A stretch of DNA of 64,000 nt from Flavobacterium pokkalii (GTDB lineage Bacteria > Bacteroidota > Bacteroidia > Flavobacteriales > Flavobacteriaceae): contig NZ_NASZ01000006.1 of NCBI RefSeq assembly GCF_014596575.1, positions 1-64,000 on the forward strand. Direction: 5' to 3'. Shown here piece by piece: positions 50,701 to 59,538 of this stretch. The stretch's first letter is position 1; each line of letters starts with the position of its first letter. Made by a program: the position numbers and the translations under genes. Below the pieces are notes generated by a model that worked only from the letters and a program-made list of their open reading frames with translations, searched no databases and was not told where the DNA came from.

Positions 50701-50739
50701 ACAAAAACATATTTATTAGGACTTAATTTAACACTATAA
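47716..50739 (+). CDS. susC: SusC-like TonB-dependent oligosaccharide transporter, 1007 aa
   Basis: The signal peptide (to AVAQ) is followed by a carboxypeptidase-regulatory-like domain (HTVKGTIKDENGQPIPGVNILEKNT...SYIGFKTQEV), a TonB-box-like LEEVVVIGYG, the plug (ALQGKAAGVQVLSSGGSPGASPQILVRGI, LKDASASAIYGSRASNGVVLISTK) and a C-terminal outer-membrane barrel ending in a TonB-receptor-type strand (KTYLLGLNLTL). It imports oligosaccharides through the outer membrane with its SusD lid, whose gene starts 8 bases downstream. It is the only SusC in the window and so should serve the whole sulfatase-rich locus. Confidence 0.96.
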   Translation: MKRAILIIMGFLLVGFSAVAQHTVKGTIKDENGQPIPGVNILEKNTTNSAASDLDGNYLIKVGNKATLVFSYIGFKTQEVVVNGRQMIPVKLIEDSAQLEEVVVIGYGSVRRDEITSSISTVKGEDIAKTTASNPAEALQGKAAGVQVLSSGGSPGASPQILVRGITTNNGSQPLIVLDGVMLPDGTSLNFLNPADIENFQILKDASASAIYGSRASNGVVLISTKRGKEGKSIVNVDLSYGMQQMQKINMAGADEYIKVVNLRRTNDGAQPLYDPANFNTDTDWWNEVIENYAPITNANVRASGGSEKINYAASVSFFDQQSNYDKGWYQKVTGRFNVDFKISDKIKLKQDLSPRVERYENTPAALYNLLRIDPLTEVYLPQSERVGRNIYSIYAASKNNVPNPVGNIARQFNETFFFGFFSNTQLDYKITPELTFSSQLGLNVTNAQTDVFTPQYFTTPNQQNEINNIARNTNRNFDYVLNNTINFKKTIKEKHYMNLLGGILYDAQNYNYLNASRDGVPDNENPDLRYLDAAQGEGITVNGNEAQDNIFSAIFRAIYSYDNKYYFTGSLRRDQSSRFPKDNRTGNFKSASFAWDIDSEDFFKSSVINNLRLKVGIGEVGNQNISRAGQFFSVGSDSYVFNGERVVSSFLSQFGNTNLKWETVRDKNIGIETSFFDSALDFSFEYYKKTSKDLLFNVELPNYTGIPGLVAQNVGSFESEGFDAQLGYNKKMGDFTLGLNFNISTNKSKAVALAPGNEQIFGQNRPDLGGRFIKISELGQTVGLFYGFKTNGIFQNQTELNSHTSNDGTAIQPNAKVGDLRFVDKNKDGLLNDNDLQVIGNPFADFYGGLTANLQYKNIDFSMQWYGTYGNDVFNYPSTFLYSGVQDVNVAEGALNKVWTPENTGAKYPRLTQLDRNGNYQRPSDLFIEDGSYLRLRNVQLGYNFNIKGFQKCRFYISGQNLLTLTKYSGFDPEVAAGGNVINDFGIDYARNPVTKTYLLGLNLTL

Positions 50740-50746
50740 AAATATT

Positions 50747-52327
50747 ATGAAAAAGATTGTTTTATTATGTATTATTTGTGTATCTTTTCTGATGGTATGC
50801 TGTAATAATGAAGATTTTTTAGATCAACCCTTAAGAGGGAGACAACAGTTAGATGATTATTTTTCTACCCCCCAAAATGCGGAAGCATTTATAAATGGAA
50901 TTTATAAGAAAGTAAATGGTGAAAGTTGGTGGCAGGCCAATTTTCAACGACAAATTAATGATATGGCTACTGATGATAACTGGTCTGGAAACACTGCGCA
51001 ACCACGACCAGATATTTCGGGGATATCTGCCTATAATGTTTTTCCAGGATCACAATATTTTAATTCGTTTTGGGAAAATCACTATATAGGAATTACTAGA
51101 GCAAATATTTCAATAGATAGAATTCCAGCCATAGAAATAGAAGAGAGCATCAAAAGGAGAATGTTGGGTGAAGCTCATTTTCTAAGAGCATTCTTTTACT
51201 TTGACTTGGTGCGTAATTTTGGTGGTGTTCCTATCGTAACAACATACACAGAGTTATTAGAACCTGCGATAAATGATAAAACACGTTCTTCTGTTGCAGA
51301 TGTTTACAAATTGATAGAAGAAGATTTACAAATAGCCATAAATAATTTACCGTTAAGAAGTGAATATCCGGCTAAAGATTTGGGTAGAGCAACAAAAGGG
51401 GCAGCGCAATCATTACTAGCAAAAGTATATTTGACTGAGGAAAAATGGGCTTTGGCTCAAACCAATGCTAACGATGTAATTGTATCTGGGGAATATCAAT
51501 TAGAACCCGATTTTGCAAATATTTATAGTGTTGATAATCATCATGGAGTAGAATCTATTTTCGAAATCGACTACATTAACAACCCCGTTTTTCAAGAAAT
51601 TGGAGCGCAATTACCAATTACCAATGGTAGTAGAGGTGATCAAGGTTGGGGTTGGGGTAGTCCAACTAGTGATTTGGAAAATGCTTTTTTAAGTGAAGGT
51701 GATAATATCCGTTTGCGTTCAACTATTATTAAACATGGTGAACCTGTGTATGGTGATCCTGATGTGACATCATTTAACGCTTTGCCGTCTGAGAATAAAT
51801 CAGGACGTACTAATAGAAAATACTATGTCCCTGTGGCCAAGAGACCAGTGCCTTATGCAAGAGGACAAATTGCTTTGCCATATATTCATTTAAGATTAGC
51901 AGATGTACTGTTAATTCATGCTGAAGCTGCCTATTTTAATAACGACCCTACATCGGCAAAATTATCATTGAAAAAAGTTCGAGACAGAGTGCAATTACCA
52001 ACCGATATGTCGCTAACAGGTATAGCATTGAGAGATGCAATCTGGAAAGAAAGAAGATTAGAGTTGGCACTTGAACACCAAAGATTTTATGACTTAAGAA
52101 GACAAAAAATTGATGGTATTCCCAGAATGGCTTTGATTATGGGGCCAAATGGATCTTTTGTGAAATATAATACCCAAATTAGTACAGATCCTTATGAAAC
52201 AACTAATTTAAATGAGTCTCAAGAAAAAGGAATCTTTTTTGACGTTAGTAAGCATCTTTTGTGGCCAATACCTCCAAAAGAAATTCAGTTATCTAGAGGT
52301 AATATTGTACAAAATCCAGGCTATTAG
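50747..52327 (+). CDS. susD: SusD/RagB-like surface glycan-binding lipoprotein, 526 aa
   Basis: A lipobox (MVCC) and N-terminal NNEDFLDQPLRGRQQLDDYFSTPQNAEAFINGIYKKV are typical of SusD. The TPR-like fold is visible in RRMLGEAHFLRAFFYFDLVRNFGGVPIVT, and the SusD C-terminus in LRLADVLLIHAEAAYF, RLELALEHQRFYDLRRQ and LLWPIPPKEIQLSRGNIVQNPGY. It caps the SusC barrel and selects substrate. It ends with a strong terminator at 52355, closing the uptake operon. Confidence 0.96.
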   Translation: MKKIVLLCIICVSFLMVCCNNEDFLDQPLRGRQQLDDYFSTPQNAEAFINGIYKKVNGESWWQANFQRQINDMATDDNWSGNTAQPRPDISGISAYNVFPGSQYFNSFWENHYIGITRANISIDRIPAIEIEESIKRRMLGEAHFLRAFFYFDLVRNFGGVPIVTTYTELLEPAINDKTRSSVADVYKLIEEDLQIAINNLPLRSEYPAKDLGRATKGAAQSLLAKVYLTEEKWALAQTNANDVIVSGEYQLEPDFANIYSVDNHHGVESIFEIDYINNPVFQEIGAQLPITNGSRGDQGWGWGSPTSDLENAFLSEGDNIRLRSTIIKHGEPVYGDPDVTSFNALPSENKSGRTNRKYYVPVAKRPVPYARGQIALPYIHLRLADVLLIHAEAAYFNNDPTSAKLSLKKVRDRVQLPTDMSLTGIALRDAIWKERRLELALEHQRFYDLRRQKIDGIPRMALIMGPNGSFVKYNTQISTDPYETTNLNESQEKGIFFDVSKHLLWPIPPKEIQLSRGNIVQNPGY

Positions 52328-52354
52328 TATGTCTTTTAGGTAAGGATAATGAAT

Positions 52355-52391
52355 TAAAGACTATTAATTCCATTAATAGTCTTTAGTTTTT
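52355..52391 (+). terminator. Intrinsic terminator after susD
   Basis: A perfect 13-bp stem (AAAGACTATTAAT with ATTAATAGTCTTT, 52356-52384) with a 3-nt loop, followed by AGTTTTTT. Confidence 0.88.
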
Positions 52392-52554
52392 TAGTTATGA
52401 AACTAATTAAGAAAGAGCTTGGATTTGTTGAATTTGATTATTGCAATCTGGACAAAACCCTAAAGATTACATTGCACTAATCCTTCATTTAACTATTGAT
52501 TAAAGCTTTTAAAATTATTACATATAGTTTGTTTAATAATAAAATATTTATAAA

Positions 52555-53973
52555 ATGAAAATCAATAAAATAAAAATTGTTTTTTTAATGATTATAGGGC
52601 TTTCAATTGTGTCATGTACTAACAATGATCCGACTGATCCTAACGATCCTAAATATAATGATCTCGATAATAATGATAATGGACCAACTGCAGATGTAGT
52701 TTTAACTGTAGATGCTTCAGATAAAATAGCCATTAATCCTGAAATTTTTGGGGTTAATAATGATTGGAAACAAATTCCTAATTCAACTTTTACAGGTTTT
52801 GCGAATATGTTAAAAAGTATCAATTATACGGTAGTAAGGTATCCAGGGGGATGGGAGTCTGAGTACTATGATTGGGATACCAATACTACTCCAACTTGGA
52901 ATTCTGCACCATCTGTGGCAGGAGCATCTATTGAAACACTCAAGTCTAATATTAACAGTTATTCGATTGTGATTCCTACTACTTTAGCAATGGATAAGGC
53001 TGTAGGATCTGCACAGTTTAATACGGCTGTGGAAACTTTAAAAGCAACAGCTGAAAAAGCAATTACAAAAGCTGGTTTAGAACAATCAGGAATAATTGAA
53101 ATTGGAAATGAGTGGTGGTTGCAATGGGCTGGAGGAGTTAGTAGAGCTGAAAAGTTAACTAAATATACAAATATAGCTATGGCATTGGCAGCACATCTAA
53201 ATATAAAATATCCCAACCATAAGTTTAAGTTATTGGTAAATGGCGATTATACTAAACCTGAAGAATTTACCACAATGAAGCAACAGTTTACTACGGCTTA
53301 TGACGTTATTGATGGTGTTGCACTTCACACTTATGCGGGTTATCAGACTGATACGCACAATATGTCCGAGTTAGAGTCAAGGATAAAAGCCTGTGCTACT
53401 AATTTTAATCCAAACAAAAAATTTATCTATTTGTCTGAGTGGATGCCTTCTAGAGATTATAATGATCGTGCATTATATATGGAAGCAGCTAATATTATTC
53501 CAGATATGATTCAGATTTATGCTAGGTCTAATGCTAATGCAGCGGCATATTGGCCTCCAGTTAATACCTCTATTCCAGGTTTAGGGTTGACTAATTGGAA
53601 TTTTTCAACTGTGTTTCCAGTTGGGCAAATTATGGGAGAATTATCAAAATCCTACAAAGGATTCGCACTGAAAACGATTTCAAATAAATTTCATATTGCA
53701 GCGGCTTTGAATGATGCACAGACAATGGTGGTTTTTGTTACAGGAGGAAAGGAAACTGCGGCTCTAACAGCTGTTAAAGTGGCAAACTTCACTATCGGTT
53801 CAATTGAAAAGATTGAAAGATATGTGCCAGCAGATTACAATGAAACGAATAAAGCAGCTTCTTATATTACAGAAGAGGTGACGGCTAAATTAAACAAGAA
53901 TAATGAGGTTGTTTTTAATGTAAATAAAGAAGGTAAATATCAAATCTATAAAATAGTATTAAAAGCCAAGTAA
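52555..53973 (+). CDS. Clan GH-A-like lipoprotein glycosidase, family uncertain, 472 aa
   Basis: Lipobox VSC (Cys21) followed by an Asp/Asn-rich linker (NNDPTDPNDPKYNDLDNNDN), as in surface-exported lipoproteins of Bacteroidota. The body carries clan GH-A signatures: acid/base Glu186 in IGNEWW and nucleophile Glu295 in YLSEWM, after RYPGGWESEYYDWD, reminiscent of GH51/GH39-like enzymes. A C-terminal beta-sandwich follows. Its place right after susD and its surface-type tether suggest initial cleavage of polysaccharide outside the cell. It has its own transcription start after the susD terminator, but I cannot mark the promoter. Confidence in the exact GH family is low. Confidence 0.72.
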   Translation: MKINKIKIVFLMIIGLSIVSCTNNDPTDPNDPKYNDLDNNDNGPTADVVLTVDASDKIAINPEIFGVNNDWKQIPNSTFTGFANMLKSINYTVVRYPGGWESEYYDWDTNTTPTWNSAPSVAGASIETLKSNINSYSIVIPTTLAMDKAVGSAQFNTAVETLKATAEKAITKAGLEQSGIIEIGNEWWLQWAGGVSRAEKLTKYTNIAMALAAHLNIKYPNHKFKLLVNGDYTKPEEFTTMKQQFTTAYDVIDGVALHTYAGYQTDTHNMSELESRIKACATNFNPNKKFIYLSEWMPSRDYNDRALYMEAANIIPDMIQIYARSNANAAAYWPPVNTSIPGLGLTNWNFSTVFPVGQIMGELSKSYKGFALKTISNKFHIAAALNDAQTMVVFVTGGKETAALTAVKVANFTIGSIEKIERYVPADYNETNKAASYITEEVTAKLNKNNEVVFNVNKEGKYQIYKIVLKAK

Positions 53974-53991
53974 ATACCTTAAAAGTATTAT

Positions 53992-54048
53992 TGTCCATAT
54001 TTATGATTTTTATGTCTATTTTTAAAAGATATCATAACTCTAAATTTG
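53992..54048 (+). promoter_or_regulatory. Direct-repeat operator and promoter of the GH30 operon
   Basis: TGTCCAT (53992-53998) and TGTCTAT (54013-54019), 21 bp apart, then 21 nt to TAAATTTG (54041-54048), an exact TAnnTTTG. The -7 box covers the in-frame TTG at 54046, so translation must begin at the ATG at 54094. Sequence similarity to the susE promoter extends across the whole module. Confidence 0.68.
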
Positions 54049-54093
54049 TATAATAACAGCAAGCCAATTATAGCTTATTTGAGCACAACAAAA

Positions 54094-55662
54094 ATGAAAA
54101 AATACAATACCAATATCGTTTATGTTTTTAGTTTTCTTATTATGTCTCTATTAATAGGTGCAAATTTATATGCACAACAATTAAAAGTTGAAATAAACAG
54201 GAATAAGGTTTTTCAAACAATAGATGGTTTTGGTGCTTCAGATGCGTGGCGATGCCAATTTGTGGGTAAAAATTGGCCAGAAAGTAAAAAAGAGAAGATA
54301 GCCGAATTATTATTTAGCAAAGAACTTGACAAAAACGGAAACCCTAAAGGAATTGGTCTTTCATTATGGCGTTTTTATATTGGAGCTGGCACTGCAGAAC
54401 AAGGAGATAGTTCAGAGATTAAAAATGAATGGAGGCGTGCGGATTCTTTTATAGATGCTACTGGTAATTATAATTGGAATAAACAACAAGGCCAACAATG
54501 GTTCTTAAACAAAGCAAAATCCTATGGAGTAGAAAAGTTTTTAGCATTCTCAATTGCAGCTCCTGTTCAATGGTCAAAAAACGGTAAAGGCTTTGGTGTA
54601 GGGAATAAAGATGGAGAAATCAATCTAAAAGAAGAACATTTTGATGATTATGCTGCATTTATGGTCGCGTTTTTAAAGCATTTTAAATCTAAAGGATTGT
54701 CTTTTGACTATTTGAGTCCTATAAATGAACCACAATGGGATTGGGAAACAAAAACACAAGAAGGCACGCCTGCAACCAATGACAATGTTCTAAAACTCAC
54801 ACAATTGTTGGATGCTCATATTGAAAAAAGTAATCTTGATACAAAGATAGTTTTAGCTGAGGCAGCTGATTTGCGTTGGTTGTATTCAAATTTTAACAAA
54901 CCGGAACGAGGGAATCAAATTGATTATTTTTTTAGTCAAAAAAAGTCTTTTAAAAATGTAGAAAATAAAATTTCCGGGCATAGTTATTTTACTACTTGGC
55001 CTGTAGACAGTTTAATCGCTATTAGGCAAAAGCTAAATGATAAATTAGCAAAACATCCTAAGTTAGAATATTGGCAAAGTGAATTTTGTATTCTAGAGAA
55101 ATCAGATGATATCGGCGGCGGTGGTAAAAGAGATTTAGGAATGGATACTGCTCTGTATGTCGCTAGGGTAATTCACGCAGATTTAACACTGGCAAATGCA
55201 AGTTCCTGGCAATGGTGGACAGCAATATCTGATGCTGATTTTAAAGATGGTTTGATTTATTTAGATACTGGAATCGAGAACGATATGTATAACAAAGAAT
55301 CGCTTAAGAAAGATGGAAATTTTCACGATTCAAAATTGTTATGGGCTTTGGGGAATTTTTCAAGATTTGTACAACCTAATATGGTTCGTATAGACATAAA
55401 GTCTAGTAGTAATAAAGAACTCAAAGACCAATATAAGGATCTGATGCTTTCAGCCTATCTGAATACTAAAACTTCAGAAGTTTCAATAGTAGCCATTAAT
55501 TATAGTGATGAAAATAAAGAGCTAGAAATTCCAGGTGTTACATTAGATAAACTATTTGTTACTTCAAAAGACAAGAATCTAGAAGCAACTAGTATAAGTA
55601 AAAATAATATCAGCATTGAAGCAAGGTCGATTAGCACATTAACAGGACTATTAATAAAATAA
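54094..55662 (+). CDS. GH30-family glycosidase, 522 aa
   Basis: The signal peptide (MKKYNTNIVYVF...ANLYAQ) begins at 54094; the promoter position rules out the upstream TTG. QTIDGFGASDAW is the GH30 N-terminal signature, and IGLSLWRFYIGAGT follows. Acid/base Glu212 lies in SPINEPQWDW and nucleophile Glu330 in YWQSEFCIL. A C-terminal beta-sandwich completes the family layout (LSAYLNTKTSEVSIVAINYSDE). GH30 covers beta-xylosidase, endoxylanase, beta-glucuronidase and other activities; a xylose- or glucuronate-directed role fits the locus. It opens the unit that runs past the window end and is controlled by the direct-repeat promoter. Confidence 0.9.
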   Translation: MKKYNTNIVYVFSFLIMSLLIGANLYAQQLKVEINRNKVFQTIDGFGASDAWRCQFVGKNWPESKKEKIAELLFSKELDKNGNPKGIGLSLWRFYIGAGTAEQGDSSEIKNEWRRADSFIDATGNYNWNKQQGQQWFLNKAKSYGVEKFLAFSIAAPVQWSKNGKGFGVGNKDGEINLKEEHFDDYAAFMVAFLKHFKSKGLSFDYLSPINEPQWDWETKTQEGTPATNDNVLKLTQLLDAHIEKSNLDTKIVLAEAADLRWLYSNFNKPERGNQIDYFFSQKKSFKNVENKISGHSYFTTWPVDSLIAIRQKLNDKLAKHPKLEYWQSEFCILEKSDDIGGGGKRDLGMDTALYVARVIHADLTLANASSWQWWTAISDADFKDGLIYLDTGIENDMYNKESLKKDGNFHDSKLLWALGNFSRFVQPNMVRIDIKSSSNKELKDQYKDLMLSAYLNTKTSEVSIVAINYSDENKELEIPGVTLDKLFVTSKDKNLEATSISKNNISIEARSISTLTGLLIK

Positions 55663-55670
55663 AATATAAA

Positions 55671-57275
55671 ATGAGAATAAATAGAGTGGTTAGTTTAGTT
55701 TGTTGTCTTTGTTTTACAACTGTTTTTATAAATGGTTGTAAAAACAAAGAAGCAATAGTTAAAACTGAAAAAAGTAAAAAGCCAAATGTCATTTTTATTT
55801 TGGCTGATGATTTAGGAGTGAATGACTTAAGTTATGCAGGTAGTAAATATTATGAAACTCCTAATATAGACCGTATAGCAAATGAAGGAGTAGAATTTAC
55901 TCAAGGCTATGCCGCATGCCAGGTGTGTAGTCCATCTAGAGCAAGTATATTAACAGGTCAGTTTACAGTGAATCATGGTATTACAGACTGGATTGGCGCA
56001 GAGACTGGAGAAAAATGGGCTAAAAGAAACAATACTAAAATTCTGCCCTCAGAATACGTTCACACAATTCCAACTGAAGACATTACTATCGCTGAAGCAA
56101 TGAAAGCGGGTGGTTACAAGACTTTTTTTGCTGGTAAATGGCATTTAGGTGATGAACCTTCAACACCTGAAAATAATGGTTTTGATATTAACATTGGAGG
56201 ATGGGAAGTAGGCAGTCCTAAAGGAGGCTATTATGCACCTTGGGATAATCCGAAATTAAAATACAAATATGAAGGTGAAAACTTAACAATGAGATTAGCT
56301 CAAGAAACAGTTGATTTCATAACAGAAAATAAAGACAAGCCATTTTTTGCCTATTTATCATTTTATGCAGTTCACGGTCCAATTGAAACAACCGAGCAAA
56401 AATGGAATAAGTATAGAAATAAAGCCGAAGCGCAAGGCATCCCTAATTCAGGTTTTGAAATGGAACGTGTTTTACCTATTAGAGTGGTACAAGATAATCC
56501 TGTTTATGCTGGGCTAGTAGAAAGTATGGATGATGCGGTAGGTTTGGTTTTGGATAAATTAAAAGAACTTCATTTAGATGAAAATACCATCATTGTATTT
56601 ACTTCTGACAATGGTGGTGTTGCCAGTGGTGATGCTTTTTCAACTTCAAACTTACCTTTAAGAGGTGGTAAGGGATATCAATGGGAAGGCGGAATTAGAG
56701 AACCATATCTAATGAAAGTACCTCAGTTAAAAAATGGTCCCAAAAAGATTGAATATCCTGTATCAGGGGTGGATTTTTATCCAACATTATTAGACCTAAC
56801 AGGGGTAAAAATCAAACCAACACAGAAAATTGATGGTATAAGTTTAGCACCTTTATTAAAAGGAAAATCGGTAAATGAAAGAGCTTTGTTTTGGCATTAT
56901 CCACATTATGGAAATCAAGGTGGCGAACCTGTAAGTATTATTAGAAGAGGGGAGTGGAAATTAATTCATTATTGGGAGGATGGACACGACGAGCTTTATA
57001 ATTTGCATAAAGATATGGGCGAGAAAAATGAAGTTTCCAAAAGTAATGTGACTGTTGCTACACAACTTAGAAAAGAGTTAGATGATTTTTTAACTGAAAC
57101 AAAAGCAAAAATCCCTGTCCAGAATTCTAAATATGATGATGCTTTATCAAAAAAACAATATGAAAACAGGAAAACAAAAATGCGTTCTGATTTAGAGAAA
57201 CAACGCAAAGATTTTTTAAGTAAAGATTTCCAACCCAATGCTAATTGGTGGGATAGTAAAACAACCAAAGATTAA
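55671..57275 (+). CDS. S1-family sulfatase, lipoprotein, arylsulfatase-A-like, 534 aa
   Basis: Formylglycine motif CSPSR (Cys86) in CQVCSPSRASILTGQFT, metal-site FILADDLGVNDLS, FTSDNGGVASGDAFSTSN, GGKGYQWEGGIREPY. A lipobox (INGC, Cys23) anchors it, unlike the paralogue at 23809, which has a signal peptide only. Identity between the two runs over long blocks. It starts 8 bases after the GH30 gene, so both are co-expressed. Confidence 0.94.
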   Translation: MRINRVVSLVCCLCFTTVFINGCKNKEAIVKTEKSKKPNVIFILADDLGVNDLSYAGSKYYETPNIDRIANEGVEFTQGYAACQVCSPSRASILTGQFTVNHGITDWIGAETGEKWAKRNNTKILPSEYVHTIPTEDITIAEAMKAGGYKTFFAGKWHLGDEPSTPENNGFDINIGGWEVGSPKGGYYAPWDNPKLKYKYEGENLTMRLAQETVDFITENKDKPFFAYLSFYAVHGPIETTEQKWNKYRNKAEAQGIPNSGFEMERVLPIRVVQDNPVYAGLVESMDDAVGLVLDKLKELHLDENTIIVFTSDNGGVASGDAFSTSNLPLRGGKGYQWEGGIREPYLMKVPQLKNGPKKIEYPVSGVDFYPTLLDLTGVKIKPTQKIDGISLAPLLKGKSVNERALFWHYPHYGNQGGEPVSIIRRGEWKLIHYWEDGHDELYNLHKDMGEKNEVSKSNVTVATQLRKELDDFLTETKAKIPVQNSKYDDALSKKQYENRKTKMRSDLEKQRKDFLSKDFQPNANWWDSKTTKD

Positions 57276-57311
57276 TATTTTTTCAAATAAATACAATAAC
57301 CTAAAAACCAT

Positions 57312-58718
57312 ATGGATACTACTAAATTTAATTTCACTTACCTACTCTTTTTAGCACTGGTTTCTGCTATGGGAGGATTTTTATTCGGATACGATTGGGT
57401 TGTTATAGGAGGAGCTAAGCCATTCTATGAACTTTTCTTTGGAATCAGTAGCCTTCCTGCTTTACAAGGATGGGCAATGAGTAGTGCTCTAGTAGGTTGT
57501 ATTTTTGGAGCTGTGATTTCCGGTTTTGTATCGGACCGTTTTGGTAGAAAAAACCCTTTGATTTTAGCTGCCGTATTTTTTTCTCTTTCGGCTTTTGGAA
57601 CTGGCTATGTTGACACTTTTACGCCCTTTATTATTTATAGATTAATTGGTGGTTTAGGAATTGGGTTAGCATCAACATTATCACCAATGTATATTGCCGA
57701 AATTGCTCCCGCTAAATATAGAGGTCAGTTTGTTGCCATCAATCAGCTTACCATTGTTATTGGAATTTTAGCAGCTCAAATAGCAAATTATTATATCGCA
57801 GAAACAATTCCTGCTTCCAGCACGGCTGAGATGATGTTGAACTCTTGGAACGGACAAATGGGGTGGAGATGGATGTTTTGGGCTGAATTAGTGCCTGCTT
57901 TGGCCTTTTTTTTCTTGATGTTTGTTGTACCTAAGAGTCCAAGGTTTTTGATGAAAATTAATAATGATGAAGCGGCTTATAAAGTTTTGTCTAAAATTGG
58001 AGGAAAAGCTTATGCAGAAACTGAATTGAAGAACATCAAATTGACACTTAATGAAAATGTTAATCAAAAAATTAGTTACTCAGATTTCAAAAGTCCAAAA
58101 GTTAAACCCATACTCTTTATTGGAATTGTATTAGCCATTTTTCAACAATGGTGCGGAATTAACATCATTTTTAATTATGCCGAAGAAATATTTACAGCTG
58201 CTGGGTATAATGTAGGTGATATGTTATTTAATATCGTAATTACAGGAAGTGTTAATCTAATATTCACTTTTGTTGCCATGCGTACGGTTGATAGTTGGGG
58301 TCGAAGAAAGTTAATGCTATTTGGTTCAATGGGATTGGCTCTTGTATATTCGATTTTAGGAGGAGCGTATTATTTTGAATTCACAGGTTGGCCTGTCCTA
58401 CTCCTAGTTATCATTGCAATTAGCATCTATGCCATGTCATTGGCTCCCATCACTTGGGTTGTTTTATCTGAAATATTTCCTAATAGATTGCGTGGTGTAG
58501 CGATGTCTATAGCTACATTTTCATTATGGATTGCTTCTTTTATACTCACCTTTACATTCCCAATTTTAAATGATTTATTAGGAGCTTCTGGGACATTTTG
58601 GGTATACAGCTTCATCTGTGTCTTAGGTTATCTTTTCATAAAAAGAAAATTACCAGAAACTAAAGGTAAAAGCTTAGAAGAAATCGAGAGGGAGTTAATT
58701 GACATAAATACAAAGTAA
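57312..58718 (+). CDS. MFS sugar porter, 468 aa
   Basis: Twelve hydrophobic segments with sugar-porter landmarks: GGFLFGYDWVVIGGA in the first helix, SDRFGRKNP loop motif, RLIGGLGIGLASTLSPMYIAEIAPAKYRGQ, FQQWCGINIIFNYAEEIF, VDSWGRRKL, and PETKGKSLEEIERE at the C-terminus. It resides in the inner membrane and imports a monosaccharide, probably one released by the locus (rhamnose, xylose or similar), with protons. It lies 36 bases after the sulfatase; its stop is one base before the next ATG. Confidence 0.93.
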   Translation: MDTTKFNFTYLLFLALVSAMGGFLFGYDWVVIGGAKPFYELFFGISSLPALQGWAMSSALVGCIFGAVISGFVSDRFGRKNPLILAAVFFSLSAFGTGYVDTFTPFIIYRLIGGLGIGLASTLSPMYIAEIAPAKYRGQFVAINQLTIVIGILAAQIANYYIAETIPASSTAEMMLNSWNGQMGWRWMFWAELVPALAFFFLMFVVPKSPRFLMKINNDEAAYKVLSKIGGKAYAETELKNIKLTLNENVNQKISYSDFKSPKVKPILFIGIVLAIFQQWCGINIIFNYAEEIFTAAGYNVGDMLFNIVITGSVNLIFTFVAMRTVDSWGRRKLMLFGSMGLALVYSILGGAYYFEFTGWPVLLLVIIAISIYAMSLAPITWVVLSEIFPNRLRGVAMSIATFSLWIASFILTFTFPILNDLLGASGTFWVYSFICVLGYLFIKRKLPETKGKSLEEIERELIDINTK

Positions 58719-58719
58719 T

Positions 58720-59445
58720 ATGGTATTCAATTTATTAAAAGTAAGAATGTTTAGTTATTTGTTGTTATTGATTGGTTTTAGTTATGCTAGTGCCCAACAA
58801 ATTGCTAATCCTGAAAGCTATCTAGATTCTTTAAAACAAGAGTTAAAAGTAAAATGGCCCAAAAACAGTACTAAGAATTTAGTTTTTCATGGTCATTCAG
58901 TACCTACTGGTTATTTAACTAATGGTGTAACAGACCGTTTGAATGCCTATCCTTTTTTGACATTGAAGTTATTAAATGATAATTATCCTTATTCTGTGGT
59001 TAATATAATAACAACTTCAATTGGCGGGGAACAGTCGGAGCAAGGTGCTAAACGATTTAAAAAAGAGGTATTAATTTATAAACCAGATGTACTTTTTATA
59101 GATTATGCACTTAATGATCGAAGTATCGGCTTAGAACGTGCTTTGATTGCTTGGGAACAAATGATCCAAGAGGCTTTAGAATATGGTACAAAAGTCATTT
59201 TACTGACACCAACACCCGATTTAAAAGAAGATATAACCTCTGATGATGCTCCGTTAGAAAAGCATAGTCAGCAAATTAGATCTTTAGCTAAAAAATATAA
59301 TCTGGGATTAGTGGATAGTTATTCGTATTTCAAATCTTTAGCTAAAACACAACCACTACCAGCCTTTATGGCACAGAATAATCACATTAATCAAAAAGGA
59401 CATCAATTTGTTGCCAATTCAATTTATGAATATTTCAAATATTGA
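58720..59445 (+). CDS. SGNH/GDSL-like hydrolase with atypical active-site blocks, 241 aa
   Basis: Exported (signal near ASAQ; alternative ATG at 58747 gives a tighter signal peptide). Block I reads FHGHSVPTGY, with catalytic Ser60 and His in place of the usual Asp of GDS. Gly of block II is in TSIGGEQ, block III Asn in DYALNDRS, and the block V His222 in QNNHINQKGH, where the usual Asp three residues before His is Gln. The fold assignment is clear, the deviations unusual. Such enzymes often remove acetyl or other esters from glycans. It is tightly coupled to the MFS gene (ATG one base after its stop). Confidence 0.78.
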   Translation: MVFNLLKVRMFSYLLLLIGFSYASAQQIANPESYLDSLKQELKVKWPKNSTKNLVFHGHSVPTGYLTNGVTDRLNAYPFLTLKLLNDNYPYSVVNIITTSIGGEQSEQGAKRFKKEVLIYKPDVLFIDYALNDRSIGLERALIAWEQMIQEALEYGTKVILLTPTPDLKEDITSDDAPLEKHSQQIRSLAKKYNLGLVDSYSYFKSLAKTQPLPAFMAQNNHINQKGHQFVANSIYEYFKY

Positions 59446-59538
59446 TTTATAAATTATAATCTAATAAAGAGCGCTCTTAAGAAAACAAAAATAGTAAGTG
59501 AAAAATAATTGTCTGTTGTTGAAAACAGATTTAAAAAT

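Noticed and set aside
54046..54093. TTG start at 54046 for GH30
   Set aside because: It overlaps the exact -7 box TAAATTTG (54041-54048); the ATG at 54094 gives a proper signal peptide.
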